The notes under the pieces are model-generated. The model searched no databases, was not told the DNA's origin, and worked only from the letters and a program-made list of their open reading frames with translations. Below are positions 1-7,517 of a stretch of DNA of 49,688 bases, one piece after another. A program made the position numbers and the translations under genes. This DNA comes from an uncultured Collinsella sp. (lineage in GTDB: Bacteria; Actinomycetota; Coriobacteriia; Coriobacteriales; Coriobacteriaceae). How positions within the stretch are numbered: the first letter of the stretch is position 1; every line of letters begins with the position of its first letter. The stretch covers positions 1 through 49,688 of the forward strand of contig CATYDM010000014.1 in assembly GCA_958405195.1 (NCBI GenBank). Direction: 5' to 3'.

Positions 1-15
1 GCGAACCTCCAGTCC

Positions 16-64
16 GGACCGCTTCACGGTCCAACTTTCTGTCCGCACCCCCTCTTGAGGGGTT
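16..64. other. Two small hairpins at window start
   Basis: Two compact inverted repeats lie ahead of the first gene: GGACCG/CGGTCC with a 5-nt loop at 16-32, and CCCCTC/GAGGGG with a 2-nt loop at 49-62. Neither is followed by a T-run, so they are not convincing intrinsic terminators. They may belong to the end of a transcription unit left of the window or to the repeat element at 70-90. Confidence 0.4.
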
Positions 65-69
65 AAACG

Positions 70-90
70 GGAACTATTTCACCGCAACTT
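70..90. repeat. Half copy of the GTTGCGGTG palindromic repeat
   Basis: This 21-nt stretch matches, with one base difference, the reverse complement of the left arm of the palindrome at 38605-38671, and it resembles the right arm of the copy at 39541-39608. A matching left arm is not visible within the loop distance seen in the other copies, so this looks like a half element or one rearranged at the window edge. Confidence 0.6.
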
Positions 91-197
91 ATCGATGGCG
101 TGTTTGGTTGGTGCCAGTTGATTGCTTGGGCGTTGGGGAGGGTCTGCTCCGTTATAATCGCCTAGAACATTAAATGGAAACGGGACGGGAGCCATAT

Positions 198-1679
198 ATG
201 CGGCAGGGTTTCGACAACGCGAAATATATCGAGCTGCAGGCTGCTCACATTAAGGAGCGCATCTCGCAGTTTGGTGGCAAGCTCTATTTGGAGTTTGGCG
301 GTAAGCTGTTCGATGACTATCATGCGAGCCGCGTGCTGCCGGGTTTTGAACCGGACAGCAAGTTCCGCATGCTCAAGAGCATCGCCGACGATGTCGAGGT
401 TATCATCGCGATCAACGCGAACCACATCGAGAAAAACAAGGCTCGTGGTGACCTTGGCATTACCTATGACGAGGATGTGCTGCGCCTGGTTGACCTGTTT
501 CGCGGCAACGGCTTTGCTGTCGCGGCTGTGGTCATCACCCAGTACGCCGGCCAGCCCGCTGCCGATGTGTTCCGCAACCGCCTGAACGCGCTCGGTATTC
601 CCGCCAAGCTGCACTATCCCATCGAGGGGTATCCGCACGATGTCGATCTGATCGTGTCCGACGATGGCTACGGCAAGAACGAGTTTGTCGAGACCACCCG
701 ACCGCTCGTCGTGGTCACTGCCCCCGGTCCTGGCTCGGGCAAGCTTGCCACCTGCCTGTCTCAGCTCTATCACGAGCACAAGCATGGCACGGCCGCCGGC
801 TATGCCAAGTTCGAGACCTTCCCTGTCTGGAATCTTCCTCTGACGCATCCGGTCAATATTGCCTACGAGGCCGCCACGGCTGACCTCGACGACGCCAATA
901 TCATCGATTCGTTCCACCTTGAGGCCTACAACAAGACCACGGTCAACTACAACCGCGACGTCGAGGCCTTCCCGGTAGTCCGTGCCCTGATGGAAAAGAT
1001 CCTGGGCAAGAGCCCCTACCAGAGCCCTACGGACATGGGCGTCAATATGGTCGGTTTTGCCATCACCGATGACGATGCCTGCCGCGACGCTTCCAAGATG
1101 GAGATCGTCCGCCGCTACTTTACCGCGGTCGAAAATGTGCGCCGTACCGGCGTGGGCGATGAGCAAGTCGACCGTCTCAAGATTATTATGAAGAAAGCCG
1201 GCATCGATAAGAACTACTCACCGGCGCGCTCGGCAGCCCTCACCAGGGAGCAGCTGACGGGTGGTCCCGTGGGTGCCATGGTCATGCCCGATGGCTCCGT
1301 GGTGACCGGCAAGACTTCCACGCGCCTGGGCGCCGCGAGCTCGCTCATCATGAATGCACTTAAGCATGTCTCGGGCGTCGACCTTGAGCTCGAGGTCATT
1401 AGCGATGAAGCGATCGAGCCCATCAGCAAGCTCAAGACGCATTTCCTGGGCAGCAAAAACCCGCGCCTCCACACCGACGAGACGCTTATGGCGCTGTCGA
1501 TCACCTCGGCCACGAGTGAGACGGCCGCTCGCGTCCTTTCGGGCCTGGAGCAGCTGCGCGGTTGCGATGCCTTCTTTAGTGTGATTATCTCGCCGACGGA
1601 CGAGACGGTACTGCGCAAACTGGGTATCAACGTGTGCTGCGAGCCCAAGTTTGAGCGCCGCGGTTTCTTCCATCGCTAA
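198..1679 (+). CDS. DUF1846 (UPF0371) family protein
   Basis: A 493-residue protein close to the family's usual length of about 500. It belongs to the DUF1846/UPF0371 family; I recognise the opening MRQGFDN, the early GGKLYLEFGGKLFDD block and the central TAPGPGSGKLATCLSQL segment, which resembles a nucleotide-binding loop. Biochemical function is not established and I assign none. It is predicted cytosolic, with no signal peptide or membrane segment. I chose the ATG at 198 over an upstream in-frame ATG at 174 because GGGAG sits 6 nt before it and the family begins near MRxGFD. A good -10 (TATAAT, 153-158) lies just upstream without a clear -35. It is monocistronic, ending in the hairpin at 1713. 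Confidence 0.85.
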   Translation: MRQGFDNAKYIELQAAHIKERISQFGGKLYLEFGGKLFDDYHASRVLPGFEPDSKFRMLKSIADDVEVIIAINANHIEKNKARGDLGITYDEDVLRLVDLFRGNGFAVAAVVITQYAGQPAADVFRNRLNALGIPAKLHYPIEGYPHDVDLIVSDDGYGKNEFVETTRPLVVVTAPGPGSGKLATCLSQLYHEHKHGTAAGYAKFETFPVWNLPLTHPVNIAYEAATADLDDANIIDSFHLEAYNKTTVNYNRDVEAFPVVRALMEKILGKSPYQSPTDMGVNMVGFAITDDDACRDASKMEIVRRYFTAVENVRRTGVGDEQVDRLKIIMKKAGIDKNYSPARSAALTREQLTGGPVGAMVMPDGSVVTGKTSTRLGAASSLIMNALKHVSGVDLELEVISDEAIEPISKLKTHFLGSKNPRLHTDETLMALSITSATSETAARVLSGLEQLRGCDAFFSVIISPTDETVLRKLGINVCCEPKFERRGFFHR

Positions 1680-1712
1680 GTTTGAAGCACCGCGGTAATT
1701 GCATTGCATTTT

Positions 1713-1746
1713 GGCCGTATCGGGTTAGCGCCCGGTACGGCTTTTT
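1713..1746 (+). terminator. Intrinsic terminator after DUF1846 gene
   Basis: An 11-bp stem (GCCGTATCGGG with CCCGGTACGGC, one T-G pair), 6-nt loop and five T residues, 33 nt after the stop codon at 1679. This is a textbook Rho-independent terminator. Confidence 0.85.
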
Positions 1747-1935
1747 GATCAATAAAGCGCCTATTTCGGCGAAAAGTAGCTGTTTACCTGCCTAGAAACA
1801 ATTTGAGCGGTATACAATAACCGTAACTGTTTCATCCTTAGCGGGATGCCGCATGATGGATATTACCTGCCATCGTGAGGTGTGTCGGTCGCGCACGGCG
1901 CGTTAGATGCTCGTGCTCGGTTTGAGGAGGCTGCT

Positions 1936-2274
1936 ATGGCGGGCAAGGGTCGTGCGAGTGTCAACGATATGAAGCGTGTCGAGGTGCTGGTATTGATGGA
2001 GATCGACCAGCAAACCGAAGACAATGGCGGGCCGTATGGTTTCTCGCGCAAAACGCTTGCCGAGCGCGTGGGGGTTTCGCCGTATCGTGCCCGCGCCGCA
2101 ATCGATCGCTTGGATTCCGAAGGCATGATTGATGTCGTCTCGCGTTATAGCGACGACGGCGGTCAGCTTGCAAATGGCATTTGCCTCACCGAACGTGGCG
2201 AGTGGTATCTTGAGGGCGTCCGTACCGGCATGCTCGTTCAAGAAATGCTTGAGGACGAGGTTTCTGATCGATAG
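1936..2274 (+). CDS. Small winged-helix DNA-binding protein
   Basis: A 112-residue protein that looks like a single winged helix-turn-helix domain. The segment GFSRKTLAERVGVSPYRARA (about residues 36-55) reads as helix-turn-helix, followed by AIDRLDSEGMIDVVSRYSDD as recognition helix plus wing, and then LTERGEWYLEGV as the typical C-terminal strand and helix of MarR/PadR-like regulators. I do not recognise a specific family or target. The ATG at 1936 is chosen because AGGAGG lies 6 nt upstream; a GTG at 1882 would add 18 residues without a good ribosome site. The gene stands alone between two terminators, so it is probably a free-standing regulator. A TACAAT-like -10 is visible near 1818. Confidence 0.7.
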   Translation: MAGKGRASVNDMKRVEVLVLMEIDQQTEDNGGPYGFSRKTLAERVGVSPYRARAAIDRLDSEGMIDVVSRYSDDGGQLANGICLTERGEWYLEGVRTGMLVQEMLEDEVSDR

Positions 2275-2298
2275 CAGCATGTAACCCTTGCCATAGCG

Positions 2299-2327
2299 AC
2301 GCCGCCTGGGAAACCGGGCGGCGTTTT
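2299..2327 (+). terminator. Intrinsic terminator after the winged-helix gene
   Basis: ACGCCGCC and GGCGGCGT form an 8-bp GC-rich stem around a 10-nt loop, followed by TTTGTTT. It sits 24 nt after the stop at 2274. Confidence 0.8.
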
Positions 2328-2365
2328 GTTTCAAGATTGAGAAATGCAATCTCACGCGAGAAAAA

Positions 2366-2394
2366 TTGCGAACGGTCCGCGGCGCGAGTATTAC
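2366..2394 (+). promoter_or_regulatory. Predicted sigma70-type promoter of pyrG
   Basis: TTGCGA (2366-2371) and TATTAC (2389-2394) are separated by 17 nt. This places transcription start near 2401, about 50 nt before the pyrG ATG. No run of G or C that would allow the reiterative-transcription control known for some Gram-positive pyrG genes is seen at the predicted start. Confidence 0.5.
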
Positions 2395-2411
2395 AATGAA
2401 GACCCGTAAGA

Positions 2412-2420
2412 TGTGGATAA
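2412..2420 (-). promoter_or_regulatory. Perfect 9-mer DnaA-box match in the pyrG leader
   Basis: The plus strand reads TGTGGATAA, the exact complement of the consensus DnaA box TTATCCACA. It lies just downstream of the predicted pyrG start point. Only one box was noticed here, so this is not an origin. A single chance occurrence in 50 kb is not improbable. Confidence 0.35.
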
Positions 2421-2452
2421 ACAACTTCTACGGGAAGCGCAGGTAACTCAAT

Positions 2453-4114
2453 ATGACCAAGCATGTGTTCGTAACCGGTGGCGTGGTTTCGTCTCTGGGC
2501 AAGGGTATCACCGCGGCCTCGCTGGGCCGTCTGCTCAAGTCGCGTGGCTACAAAGTAACGATGCAGAAGGCCGATCCGTATCTGAACGTCGACCCCGGTA
2601 CCATGAGCCCCTTCCAGCATGGTGAGGTCTTCGTTACCGAGGATGGTTACGAGTCCGACCTAGACCTGGGTCATTACGAGCGCTTTATTGATGAGAACCT
2701 GACCCGCGATTCCAACTTTACGACCGGCGCCATCTATAAGAGCTTGATCGCCCGCGAGCGTCGCGGCGACTTTTTGGGCGGTACCGTGCAGGTGATTCCT
2801 CACGTCACCAATGCCATTAAGGACAAGTTCCGCCGCATCGAGGAGCAGACCGGCTCCGATGTAGTCATCACCGAGCTGGGCGGCACGATCGGCGACATCG
2901 AGTCCCAACCGTTTGTCGAGGCCATCCGTCAGTACCGCAAGGAGGCCGGCCCCGAGAACGTCTGCTACATCCACGTGTCGCTCGTTCCCTATATCGCCGC
3001 CGCCCACGAGGTCAAGACCAAGCCCACGCAGCATTCCGTCAAGGAGCTCCGCAGCTTTGGCATCCAGCCCGATATCATCGTGCTGCGCTCCGACCACCAT
3101 ATCGATGACGCTATCCGCGGAAAGATCGCAAGCTTCTGCGACGTCGACACCGATTGTGTCTTTACCAACGAGGACTGCGCGAGCATTTACGATGTTCCGC
3201 AGCTGCTTGCCGAGCAGGACTTTGACCTGCGCATTTGCGAGCGCCTGGGTCTGGACCCGCGTGAGCGCGACATGAGCGAGTGGAATGAGTTCCTGCGCAA
3301 ACAGAATCACGCCAACCATCACGCCGACAAGGTGAAGATCGCCGTCGTGGGCAAGTACACGCAGCTGCCCGATGCGTACCTGTCGGTTATCGAGGCCCTG
3401 CACCATGCGGGCGTCTTCTACGATCGCCATGTGGACGTCCAGCTGGTCGACGGCGAGAGCCTCGACGAGCAGAATGTCTCCGAGGTTCTGGGCGACGCCT
3501 CGGGCATCCTGGTCCCCGGCGGCTTTGGCAAGCGCGCCCTGGAGGGCAAGATCCTCGCGGCCGAGTTTGCCCGTGAGCACAAGATTCCGTATCTGGGCAT
3601 TTGCCTGGGTATGCAGGTGGCCGTGTGCGAGTTCGCCCGCAACGTCGTCGGCCTTGCCGGCGCCAGCTCCTCCGAGTTCGATCCGGACGGCCCGTTTAGC
3701 GTCATCGATCTGATGAGCTCGCAGGAGGACGTGACCGAGAAGGGCGGCACCATGCGTCTGGGCGCCTATCCGTGCAAGCTCGCCGCCGATACCCTTGCTC
3801 GCGAGGCATATGGCGAGGAGCTCGTCTACGAGCGTCACCGTCATCGCTTTGAGTTCAACAACGCCTTCCGTGACCAGCTCGAGGACGCCGGCTTGGTTAT
3901 CTCGGGTCTGTCGCCCGACGAGCGCCTGGTCGAGATGGTCGAGCTGCCGCGCGACGTGCATCCGTGGTATGTGGCAACCCAGGCTCATCCCGAGTTCAAG
4001 AGCCGCCCGACCAACCCACAGCCGCTGTTCCGCGAGTTCGTGCGCGCTTCGATCGGCCAGCACGAGGGTGTCGACCGTCTGCAGGTGACGCCCATGAACC
4101 TCGCTACGGACTAA
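2453..4114 (+). CDS. pyrG: CTP synthase
   Basis: CTP synthase (553 residues, normal length) makes CTP from UTP, ATP and glutamine in the cytosol. The N-terminal amidoligase half starts with the P-loop region SLGKGITAASLGRLLKSRG (about residues 12-30) and DPYLNVDPGTMSPFQHGEVF. The C-terminal half (from about 290) is a class I glutamine amidotransferase: oxyanion segment PGGFG, nucleophile Cys384 in GICLGMQ, and His512/Glu514 in HPEF. All catalytic positions are intact. The ATG at 2453 follows an AGGT-containing site and matches the family start MTKHVFVTGG. A promoter and a DnaA-box match lie upstream. The stop is 2 nt from the GTG assigned to the recombinase gene, so the two are probably cotranscribed. 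Confidence 0.97.
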   Translation: MTKHVFVTGGVVSSLGKGITAASLGRLLKSRGYKVTMQKADPYLNVDPGTMSPFQHGEVFVTEDGYESDLDLGHYERFIDENLTRDSNFTTGAIYKSLIARERRGDFLGGTVQVIPHVTNAIKDKFRRIEEQTGSDVVITELGGTIGDIESQPFVEAIRQYRKEAGPENVCYIHVSLVPYIAAAHEVKTKPTQHSVKELRSFGIQPDIIVLRSDHHIDDAIRGKIASFCDVDTDCVFTNEDCASIYDVPQLLAEQDFDLRICERLGLDPRERDMSEWNEFLRKQNHANHHADKVKIAVVGKYTQLPDAYLSVIEALHHAGVFYDRHVDVQLVDGESLDEQNVSEVLGDASGILVPGGFGKRALEGKILAAEFAREHKIPYLGICLGMQVAVCEFARNVVGLAGASSSEFDPDGPFSVIDLMSSQEDVTEKGGTMRLGAYPCKLAADTLAREAYGEELVYERHRHRFEFNNAFRDQLEDAGLVISGLSPDERLVEMVELPRDVHPWYVATQAHPEFKSRPTNPQPLFREFVRASIGQHEGVDRLQVTPMNLATD

Positions 4115-4116
4115 GG

Positions 4117-5058
4117 GTGCCGGCGAATAAGGAACATACCGAAGCTACTCCCTCGTCGCTCGCCGTGGCGGCGGGGGAGTATCTCGATTACCTCGCGGTC
4201 GAGCGGGGTTTGGCGCGCAACACGATTGCGGCCTATCGTCGTGACCTGACGACGTACTGCGCCTATCTGGAGCGGGCGGGTATTGTGTCTTTTGAAGAGG
4301 TGACTCGTCAGGTCGTGGAGGGCTTTGTTGCCGACCGTCGCGATGGGGGCTATTCCGATGCCTCAGTGGAGCGTGCGCTTGCGGCCGTGAAGGGCCTGCA
4401 TGCCTTTTTGGTGCGCGATGGGGCTGTGGCCCAAAATCCAACGGCGGCGTTGCGCCTGCCTAAAAAGGCTGAGCGTTTGCCGGAGTATCTATCGGTGGAG
4501 GATGTCTCGGCGCTGCTCGATCAAGACTTTCCCGAGGGCGAGATGGGCTTGCGCGACCATGCCATCTTGGAAGTGCTCTACGGATGCGGTTTACGTGTGA
4601 GCGAGTTGGTGGGGCTCGATGTGGCCGATATCCATATCGACGATGGCTTTGTGCTCGTTCGCGGTAAGGGCTCAAAGGAACGCCTGTCACCGCTGGTGGG
4701 AAGCGCGGCGCGAGCTCTGACGCTCTATGTAACTGAGGGGCGTTCTCGCTTGGCGGCCCATGCCCGCGGAACCGAGACCTCGGCGGTCTTTTTAAATAAG
4801 AACGGCCGCCGTCTGTCGCGCCAGGGCATCCATGCCATCTGTGAGCGCTACGGGCGCCAGGTGGGACTGGTGGGGCTCCATCCCCATACGCTGCGTCACT
4901 CCTTTGCCACCCATATGCTTGCGGGCGGCGCAGACCTCCGTGTGCTACAGGAGATCTTGGGACATGCCGATATATCGACCACGCAGGTCTACACGCATGT
5001 CGATCGTACGCAACTGACCGAGGTCTATCTGGCGGCGCACCCGCTGGCACATCGTTAA
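4117..5058 (+). CDS. xerD: XerD-type tyrosine recombinase
   Basis: A 313-residue tyrosine site-specific recombinase of the XerC/XerD type, which resolves chromosome dimers at dif with a partner Xer protein. The N-terminal SAM-like core-binding domain covers about residues 17-115. The catalytic domain carries the full set of active residues: Arg160 (GLRVSEL), Lys187 (KGSKER), His257 and Arg260 (HPHTLRHS), His283 (LGHAD) and nucleophile Tyr292 (TTQVYTHV). I start it at the GTG at 4117, 2 nt after the pyrG stop. This gives normal length, although the ribosome site is weak and translation may be coupled to pyrG; a longer in-frame extension into pyrG is unlikely. XerC versus XerD cannot be separated firmly by eye. 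A chromosomal housekeeping position, not a mobile element, is favoured. Confidence 0.88.
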   Translation: MPANKEHTEATPSSLAVAAGEYLDYLAVERGLARNTIAAYRRDLTTYCAYLERAGIVSFEEVTRQVVEGFVADRRDGGYSDASVERALAAVKGLHAFLVRDGAVAQNPTAALRLPKKAERLPEYLSVEDVSALLDQDFPEGEMGLRDHAILEVLYGCGLRVSELVGLDVADIHIDDGFVLVRGKGSKERLSPLVGSAARALTLYVTEGRSRLAAHARGTETSAVFLNKNGRRLSRQGIHAICERYGRQVGLVGLHPHTLRHSFATHMLAGGADLRVLQEILGHADISTTQVYTHVDRTQLTEVYLAAHPLAHR

Positions 5059-5091
5059 CACATCGCTGACCTGCATATTTATAGGTATTTG

Positions 5092-5161
5092 GGGACGGGC
5101 TCCAGATTGCCGCGGCGTGCTTTTGCGCGCGCATGGGCAATCTGGGGCCCGTCCCATTTTT
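5092..5161. repeat. 20-bp-arm palindrome, possible terminator
   Basis: Arms at 5092-5111 and 5136-5155 are complementary over 20 bp with one T-G pair. The 24-nt loop is itself GC-rich. ATTTTT follows the right arm, so on the plus strand it could terminate the pyrG-xerD transcript, 34 nt after the xerD stop. The length of the stem is unusual for a simple terminator and resembles the other large palindromes in this window. Confidence 0.65.
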
Positions 5162-5282
5162 CGCCACTTGGCGTCGCGGTGGTGGGCCGCATGTGCCTTG
5201 GGTGGGGGAGTTTGGGGGCGATGTGAACGGCATGTAAAGGGACGCAAAAATCGCCTCAAGGTCAACTTGAAGGTTGAGGTTG

Positions 5283-5316
5283 AACGGCGGGGTGCCACAG
5301 GTGGCATCCCGCCGTT
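5283..5316. other. Hairpin upstream of mraZ
   Basis: AACGGCGGG(G)TGCCA pairs with TGGCA(T)CCCGCCGTT around a short loop. No T-run follows. A second short palindrome, AACACAA/TTGTGTT-like, lies at 5324-5340. Together with the 5092 palindrome and the G-rich repeats, these fill the 460-nt gap between xerD and mraZ, in which no coding sequence is evident. Confidence 0.45.
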
Positions 5317-5376
5317 GCTGTAAACACAACATATTGTGTTTTCGAACATATGCTTGGGGTGTTTTGCGATATATGG

Positions 5377-5434
5377 TGGGTGGAGTGGTGGGCGGAGTGG
5401 GGGAAGGGGTGGGGAAAGGTGTTGAAAAATGGGG
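5377..5434 (+). promoter_or_regulatory. TGGG repeat cluster, candidate MraZ operator
   Basis: TGGG occurs at 5377, 5389, 5398 and 5410 (spacings 12, 9 and 12 nt), with a further TGGGG at 5430 inside the promoter spacer. MraZ of E. coli is known to bind short direct TGGG-type repeats upstream of its own gene. This cluster ends 9 nt before the predicted -35 of mraZ and is the obvious candidate operator for autoregulation of the dcw operon. The spacing is not identical to the E. coli site. Confidence 0.5.
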
Positions 5435-5450
5435 CGGTTCCCCATATTAT
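5422..5450 (+). promoter_or_regulatory. Predicted main promoter of the dcw operon
   Basis: TTGAAA (5422-5427) and TATTAT (5445-5450) with an exact 17-nt spacer form a strong sigma70-type promoter about 70 nt before mraZ. The spacer carries GGGGCGGTTCCCC (5431-5443), and a near-identical GGGGTGGTTCCCC recurs at 5468-5480 just past the start point. This paired imperfect palindrome could be another protein-binding site. Confidence 0.65.
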
Positions 5451-5518
5451 TAATGACGTCGACAGGCGGGGTGGTTCCCCGCGTACGTGCCATCTGAGTA
5501 ACCGAGGGGAGGGCGCAC

Positions 5519-5953
5519 ATGGGAATGACTGGTGCATACGAGCGCAATCTCGATGCAAAAGGTCGTCTATCCCTGCCTGCACCCCTTCGCGAGGAGCTTG
5601 GAGAGCACGTTCGCGTGTTCAAAGCCCTGGATGTCGATGCTCTGTACGTGTTCTCTGCCGAGGCCTTCGATAAGTGGGTTGAAGGACTCTTCGCGGGTCG
5701 TGAGGGCCACGAGGGTTTTAACCCGCGTGACATTAATGACCAGAAGCTCATGAGGGCGATCAACAAGCGCACTACGTCGATGGATGTGGACAGCGCCGGT
5801 CGTATCGGTCTTTCCGAGTCTCTCCGCAAGCAGGCGAACCTCGACCGCGAGGTCACGGTTGTGGGCAACTACGACCACCTTGAGGTTTGGGATCGCGCCG
5901 CGGCCGATGAGGACGATGACGATGAGGCCCTGCTGGACCTCTTCTTCTCGTAA
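5519..5953 (+). CDS. mraZ: Transcriptional regulator MraZ
   Basis: A 144-residue MraZ protein, the AbrB-fold DNA-binding regulator that opens the dcw cluster and in studied bacteria represses it. Two MraZ half-repeats are visible, each with the DxxGRxxLPxxLR-type core: NLDAKGRLSLPAPLRE (residues about 10-25) and MDVDSAGRIGLSESLRKQA (about 88-106). The C-terminus is strongly acidic (DEDDDDEALLD). Start at ATG 5519 follows GAGGGGAGGG and gives the usual YERNLDAKGR opening; a second ATG two codons later is possible. The cluster of TGGG repeats and the strong promoter upstream fit autoregulation. rsmH follows after 20 nt, as in most bacteria. Confidence 0.95.
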   Translation: MGMTGAYERNLDAKGRLSLPAPLREELGEHVRVFKALDVDALYVFSAEAFDKWVEGLFAGREGHEGFNPRDINDQKLMRAINKRTTSMDVDSAGRIGLSESLRKQANLDREVTVVGNYDHLEVWDRAAADEDDDDEALLDLFFS

Positions 5954-5973
5954 GGGCAAGGCACGGGTAACGG

Positions 5974-6939
5974 ATGGAGCGTGGGATCTTGACACAAGAA
6001 TATCGGCATGAACCTGTCATGCTCGGCGAAGTGCTTGAGTCGCTGCGGCTAAAGAGCGGCTCCGTTGTCTGCGATTGCACCCTTGGCGGTGCCGGCCATT
6101 CGGTAAAGATGGCCGCGCAGGTGGGGGAGACGGGCCTTTTGCTCGGCGTCGATCAGGACGACATGGCCCTCGAGGCCGCTGGCGCCCGTCTGGACCGCGA
6201 GGTTCCCGGCGTTCCGCACCAGCTGCTGAAGGGCAACTTCGGCGACTTGGACGAGCTGCTTTGCTCGGCCGAGGTGCCCGGGGTCGATGGCTTCCTGTTC
6301 GATTTGGGCGTTTCGTCGCCGCAACTCGATATCCCTGGCAGGGGCTTTTCGTATAACGAGGACGCCCCATTGGACATGCGGATGGATCCGGGTAATAACA
6401 CCTTAAACGCAGCTGAGGTCATCAACACCTATAACGAACACGACCTCGCCCGGATTCTACGCGTCTACGGCGAAGAGAAGTTCGCCTCGCAGATCGCGCG
6501 CGAGATCGTGCGCCGCCGCGAGCAAGAACCGATCGAAACCACCGGCCAATTTGTCGAGATCATCAAGGCGGGTATCCCGGCTGCCGCTCGTCGGCATGGC
6601 GGACACCCGGCCAAGAAAAGTTTCCAGGCCATTCGCATCGAGGTCAATCACGAGCTCGATGTGCTCGAACGAGGGCTTGATGCCGCCACCAGGTGGCTCA
6701 ACCCGGGCGGACGTATCTGCGTCATCTCGTATCACTCGCTCGAGGACCGTATCGTAAAGAACCACTTTAAGGAGATGAGCCAGGGGTGCACGTGTCCGCC
6801 GGAGATTCCGGTGTGCGTGTGCGGCAACGTGCCGATACTCAAGGTCATCACCCGCAAACCCTTGGTTGCCCAGCCTGATGAGGTTGAGCGCAACCCTCGG
6901 GCGAGATCAGCCAAAATCCGCGTGGCGCAGCGTCTGTAG
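5974..6939 (+). CDS. rsmH: 16S rRNA m4C1402 methyltransferase RsmH
   Basis: RsmH (MraW), 321 residues, N4-methylates cytidine 1402 of 16S rRNA in the decoding centre using S-adenosylmethionine. The opening HEPVMLGEVLESL, the SAM-binding CTLGGAGHS (about residues 35-43), FDLGVSSPQLD and the RGFSY/LDMRMD block are all present. So is the C-terminal substrate-binding part with ISYHSLEDRIVKNHFK. The start is ambiguous: ATG 5974 has a weak ribosome site, while an in-frame TTG at 5989 has GGAG about 10 nt upstream and would give MTQEYRHEPVML, closer to the family norm. It is the second gene of the dcw operon, between mraZ and ftsL. Confidence 0.95.
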   Translation: MERGILTQEYRHEPVMLGEVLESLRLKSGSVVCDCTLGGAGHSVKMAAQVGETGLLLGVDQDDMALEAAGARLDREVPGVPHQLLKGNFGDLDELLCSAEVPGVDGFLFDLGVSSPQLDIPGRGFSYNEDAPLDMRMDPGNNTLNAAEVINTYNEHDLARILRVYGEEKFASQIAREIVRRREQEPIETTGQFVEIIKAGIPAAARRHGGHPAKKSFQAIRIEVNHELDVLERGLDAATRWLNPGGRICVISYHSLEDRIVKNHFKEMSQGCTCPPEIPVCVCGNVPILKVITRKPLVAQPDEVERNPRARSAKIRVAQRL

Positions 6940-7029
6940 GCGCGACCGCGCGATATTGGACCTCCCGCTCGCACCATAAACGAAGCTTAAACACACTACC
7001 AACGTACTCGGGATGGGAGGCGGCATATC

Positions 7030-7500
7030 ATGGGCTACAACACTTCAAGCGCAGCACTCGCCTATGATATGAACGCCATGCCCGCCTATCGTGAGACGCC
7101 GCAGGCCCCCGTTGCTCCCCGTGAGCAGCGCGCGCCGCGCTTTGATGTCTACACGGGCGCGGGCCGTCAGGCAAACCAGGCGGTAAGCCCGGTTTTCATG
7201 AGCGTTCTTAAAACGTTTTGCATCATTGCGGCTATCTTCATGACGATCGGCGTCGCCCGCGTGGCGCTCGCCGGCGTTACGGCCCAGGTGCTCAACAGCA
7301 ACGCCGAGCTTACCAGCACGCTCGAAAAGGCGACCGATGAGAGCTCCGACCTGGAGGTCATGCATTCGGTCTATGGCGCCGACACGCGCATTCGCGACCT
7401 TGCGGGCGCTTATGGCATGGTGGAGCCCAGCGAGAGCGTTACACTTGACTTTTCGCAGGATGCAGCCGCGGGCGCCAACGCGACCGCGACCGCTCAGTAG
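7030..7500 (+). CDS. ftsL: FtsL/DivIC-like division protein
   Basis: A 156-residue bitopic membrane protein placed exactly where ftsL sits in dcw clusters, between rsmH and the septal transpeptidase gene. It has an unstructured cytoplasmic segment of about 55 residues, one membrane span (about 57-82, VFMSVLKTFCIIAAIFMTIG) and then an extracytoplasmic helix (about 85-115) suited to the FtsL-FtsB type coiled coil. The tail is Ala/Thr-rich. Sequence conservation in FtsL is low, so the call rests on topology, size and position. It would bridge FtsQ and FtsW/FtsI at the septum. Start ATG 7030 has GGGAGGCGG upstream. Confidence 0.75.
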   Translation: MGYNTSSAALAYDMNAMPAYRETPQAPVAPREQRAPRFDVYTGAGRQANQAVSPVFMSVLKTFCIIAAIFMTIGVARVALAGVTAQVLNSNAELTSTLEKATDESSDLEVMHSVYGADTRIRDLAGAYGMVEPSESVTLDFSQDAAAGANATATAQ

Positions 7501-7517
7501 CAAGACGGTAGCTGAGT

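Noticed and set aside
2395..2452. Reiterative-transcription attenuator of pyrG
   Set aside because: The initial transcribed region lacks the GGGC start and downstream terminator stem needed for that mechanism.
4117..5058. Mobile-element integrase
   Set aside because: The recombinase is tightly linked to pyrG, of Xer length, with no attachment repeats or cargo nearby.
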